Assembly (NCBI GenBank): GCA_001604265.1
Contig: LVBC01000113.1
Location: 1-7,422, forward strand
Direction of reading: 5' to 3'
DNA length: 7,422 nucleotides
Source of the DNA: Spirochaetales bacterium Spiro_01
GTDB taxonomy: Bacteria; Spirochaetota; Spirochaetia; Sphaerochaetales; Sphaerochaetaceae
This document shows, piece by piece, positions 6,123 through 7,422 of the stretch. A program made the translations under genes and the position numbers. Below the pieces are notes generated by a model that had not been told where the DNA came from, searched no databases, and was given only the letters and a program-made list of their open reading frames with translations. Positions within the stretch are counted from its first letter, which is position 1; every line of letters starts with the position of its first letter.

Positions 6123-7391
6123 TTACTGTCCTATCATTATTTTCAGTATCTCGACATCGGTCGACTTCATTCCGACCCTGCCCATCCTTCCGATTGCCTG
6201 GATGGTCTTGTCTGTGTCCACCTGGACAAGTCCCTCTCCTGCAGGGAAGACGTGTCCCTTCTGGGCCATGAAGAAGCCGAGCAGGGCAGCCTCGACAGAG
6301 GAGGCGATCTTTGCTGCACAGGAGGCCTTTGCGCCGTCGCAGACTATTCCAGAGACGTTTGCAAGTGCATTTACTAGAGTGTCCTCGATTACCTTGCGGC
6401 TGGAGCCGTAGAGGTATGCGATTCCGGCACCGGCAGATGCGCCAGCAGAGACAGCTCCGCAGTATGCCGAGAGCTTTCCAAGACCGGACTTCAGGTAGAT
6501 TGCGATTATATTGGCAAGTGCAAGTGCCCTGTATCTCTCTTCTGCGCTGGATTGAAGATGCTCTGCATAGACCATGATCGGAAGGGTGATGGTCATGCCC
6601 TGGTTGCCACTTCCGCTGTTGATGACGACAGGAAGTACGCAGCCGTTCATTCTGGCATCAGAGCCAGCTGCGGCAAAGGCCCTTGCACGAAGCTCGACGC
6701 TGTCAGGGTAGTGCTGCATCAGAGTAGGGCCGACGTGGGCTCCATAGCCCTTTCTGAGCCCCTCCTGGGCAATCTCGTAGTTGTACTTCATCTGCATGTC
6801 GAGTACATCTCTGATATCGTCGATATCCAGCTCTCGTACAAAGAGGAAGATGTCATCGAGGTTGAGAAGGGAGCGGTCGGCTGCAGAGCCGTGATCTGGA
6901 CTCTTGACCTTATCAAGGAGTACCTGACCATCCTTCTCGATCCTGCAGATGTTGGTATGTGTATAGACGATCTCGACAAGGGCGGTGTGGTGCTCACCCT
7001 TCATGTCGATGATTATATCCAGGTTGGATTCTCCCTCGATGAGCTCGACGTTGCAGAAGTTCTCGGCAAGGAGCCTTCTTGTCTTCTCGATGTGCTCTGG
7101 TCTTACATCTGAAAGGGTCTCGAGCTTCTTTGAGGGATTTCCTCCGACAGCGCCGACGATGGCACTGGCCTCGACTCCCTTCAGGTTGTATGTCGTCGGG
7201 ACGATGACGCCCTTTACGTTCTTTATGATATTGCCACTGCAGCGGGCAGTGATGTGGACCGGTTCTTCTCCGAGGACCTCGCGCGCCTTGGCCGATGCGT
7301 ATGCGATTGCAATAGGCTCTGTACAGCCAAGTGCTGGAATCAATTCTTCCTTCAGTATCTGGATATACTGTCTATAGACATTCTGATCCAT
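6123..7391 (-). CDS. cyuA: L-cysteine desulfidase family protein (CyuA/YhaM, UPF0597)
   Basis: At 422 residues this is close to the family length (about 430). Characterised members are [4Fe-4S] enzymes that break L-cysteine into pyruvate, ammonia and sulfide. Many relatives are labelled serine dehydratase-like without proof. Visible marks are ALGCTEPIA near the start, with C23 at the catalytic-cysteine position, RCSGNIIKN (50-58), C311 in the AYCGAVSAG stretch, and C351 and C358 in VCDGAKASC. C311, C351 and C358 match the spacing of the three cluster-binding cysteines of the family, so the enzyme is probably intact. It is cytoplasmic, with no membrane segment or signal peptide. The start has GGAGGAA just upstream (7394-7400, reverse strand). 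The gene converges on the TRAP operon, so it is not in the same message, and any shared pathway is inference. The symbol follows the E. coli homologue, and substrate identity (cysteine versus another amino acid) is not proven by sequence. Confidence 0.88.
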   Translation of the reverse strand: MDQNVYRQYIQILKEELIPALGCTEPIAIAYASAKAREVLGEEPVHITARCSGNIIKNVKGVIVPTTYNLKGVEASAIVGAVGGNPSKKLETLSDVRPEHIEKTRRLLAENFCNVELIEGESNLDIIIDMKGEHHTALVEIVYTHTNICRIEKDGQVLLDKVKSPDHGSAADRSLLNLDDIFLFVRELDIDDIRDVLDMQMKYNYEIAQEGLRKGYGAHVGPTLMQHYPDSVELRARAFAAAGSDARMNGCVLPVVINSGSGNQGMTITLPIMVYAEHLQSSAEERYRALALANIIAIYLKSGLGKLSAYCGAVSAGASAGAGIAYLYGSSRKVIEDTLVNALANVSGIVCDGAKASCAAKIASSVEAALLGFFMAQKGHVFPAGEGLVQVDTDKTIQAIGRMGRVGMKSTDVEILKIMIGQ

Positions 7392-7412
7392 GGTTCCTCC
7401 ATATCAGACTCA

Positions 7413-7418
7413 ATTCTA
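7413..7418 (-). promoter_or_regulatory. Candidate -10 box of the desulfidase gene
   Basis: On the reverse strand TAGAAT (7418 down to 7413) matches five of six -10 positions and lies 21 bases before the ATG. Transcription from it would leave a leader of only about 15 bases, just enough for the GGAGGAA ribosome site. The -35 region falls outside the window, so the call is tentative. Confidence 0.3.
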
Positions 7419-7422
7419 GAGG

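Noticed and set aside
6552..7112. Forward open frame opposite the desulfidase gene
   Set aside because: It lies antisense to conserved family motifs, has no ribosome site and shows no recognisable domain.

Overview
The window is an accessory or catabolic region of a bacterium, with one forward transcription unit and one convergent reverse gene. It suggests an anaerobic or gut-type bacterium. The tripartite transporter (TAXI binding protein plus fused TRAP permease) and an oxygen-sensitive-type iron-sulphur cysteine desulfidase point that way. The binding protein's signal peptide ends in a Met-Ala-Asn-Gly-Ser-Gly-Glu-Ser stretch with no lipobox. From memory, this style is common in Sphaerochaeta-like spirochaetes, so a Sphaerochaetaceae-type host is my best guess, held loosely. 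Codon use (AGA for Arg, CCA for Pro, AAG for Lys, many NNC codons) is uniform across the genes, and I see no insertion sequence, tRNA, rRNA, CRISPR array or attachment site.

Layout: 1-63 is the last 20 codons of an upstream forward gene, closed by tandem stop codons and a strong intrinsic terminator (88-121). An AT-rich control region (122-326) follows, with two perfect inverted repeats and a plausible promoter. Positions 327-5993 then form one forward operon of five genes: a dihydrodipicolinate synthase/N-acetylneuraminate lyase-superfamily enzyme, a CoA-disulfide-reductase-type flavoprotein, a small PPC (DUF296) domain protein, a TAXI-family TRAP binding protein and a fused TRAP permease. 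A hairpin lies between the binding protein and the permease, and a perfect intrinsic terminator (6020-6052) ends the operon. On the reverse strand, 7391-6123 encodes an L-cysteine desulfidase (CyuA/YhaM, UPF0597) family protein that runs towards the operon. A second hairpin sits past its stop.

How the genes may work together (inference): the TAXI-TRAP system imports a small organic acid using an ion gradient. The lyase-type enzyme, flavoprotein and PPC protein are translated from the same message and probably process that substrate. The lyase keeps the Schiff-base lysine but has lost the classic DHDPS proton-relay tyrosine, so it is probably not a lysine-biosynthesis enzyme. The substrate cannot be read from the sequence. 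The neighbouring cysteine desulfidase and the thiol/disulfide-type flavoprotein make a sulphur-containing or pyruvate-yielding substrate a reasonable hypothesis, but no more than that.
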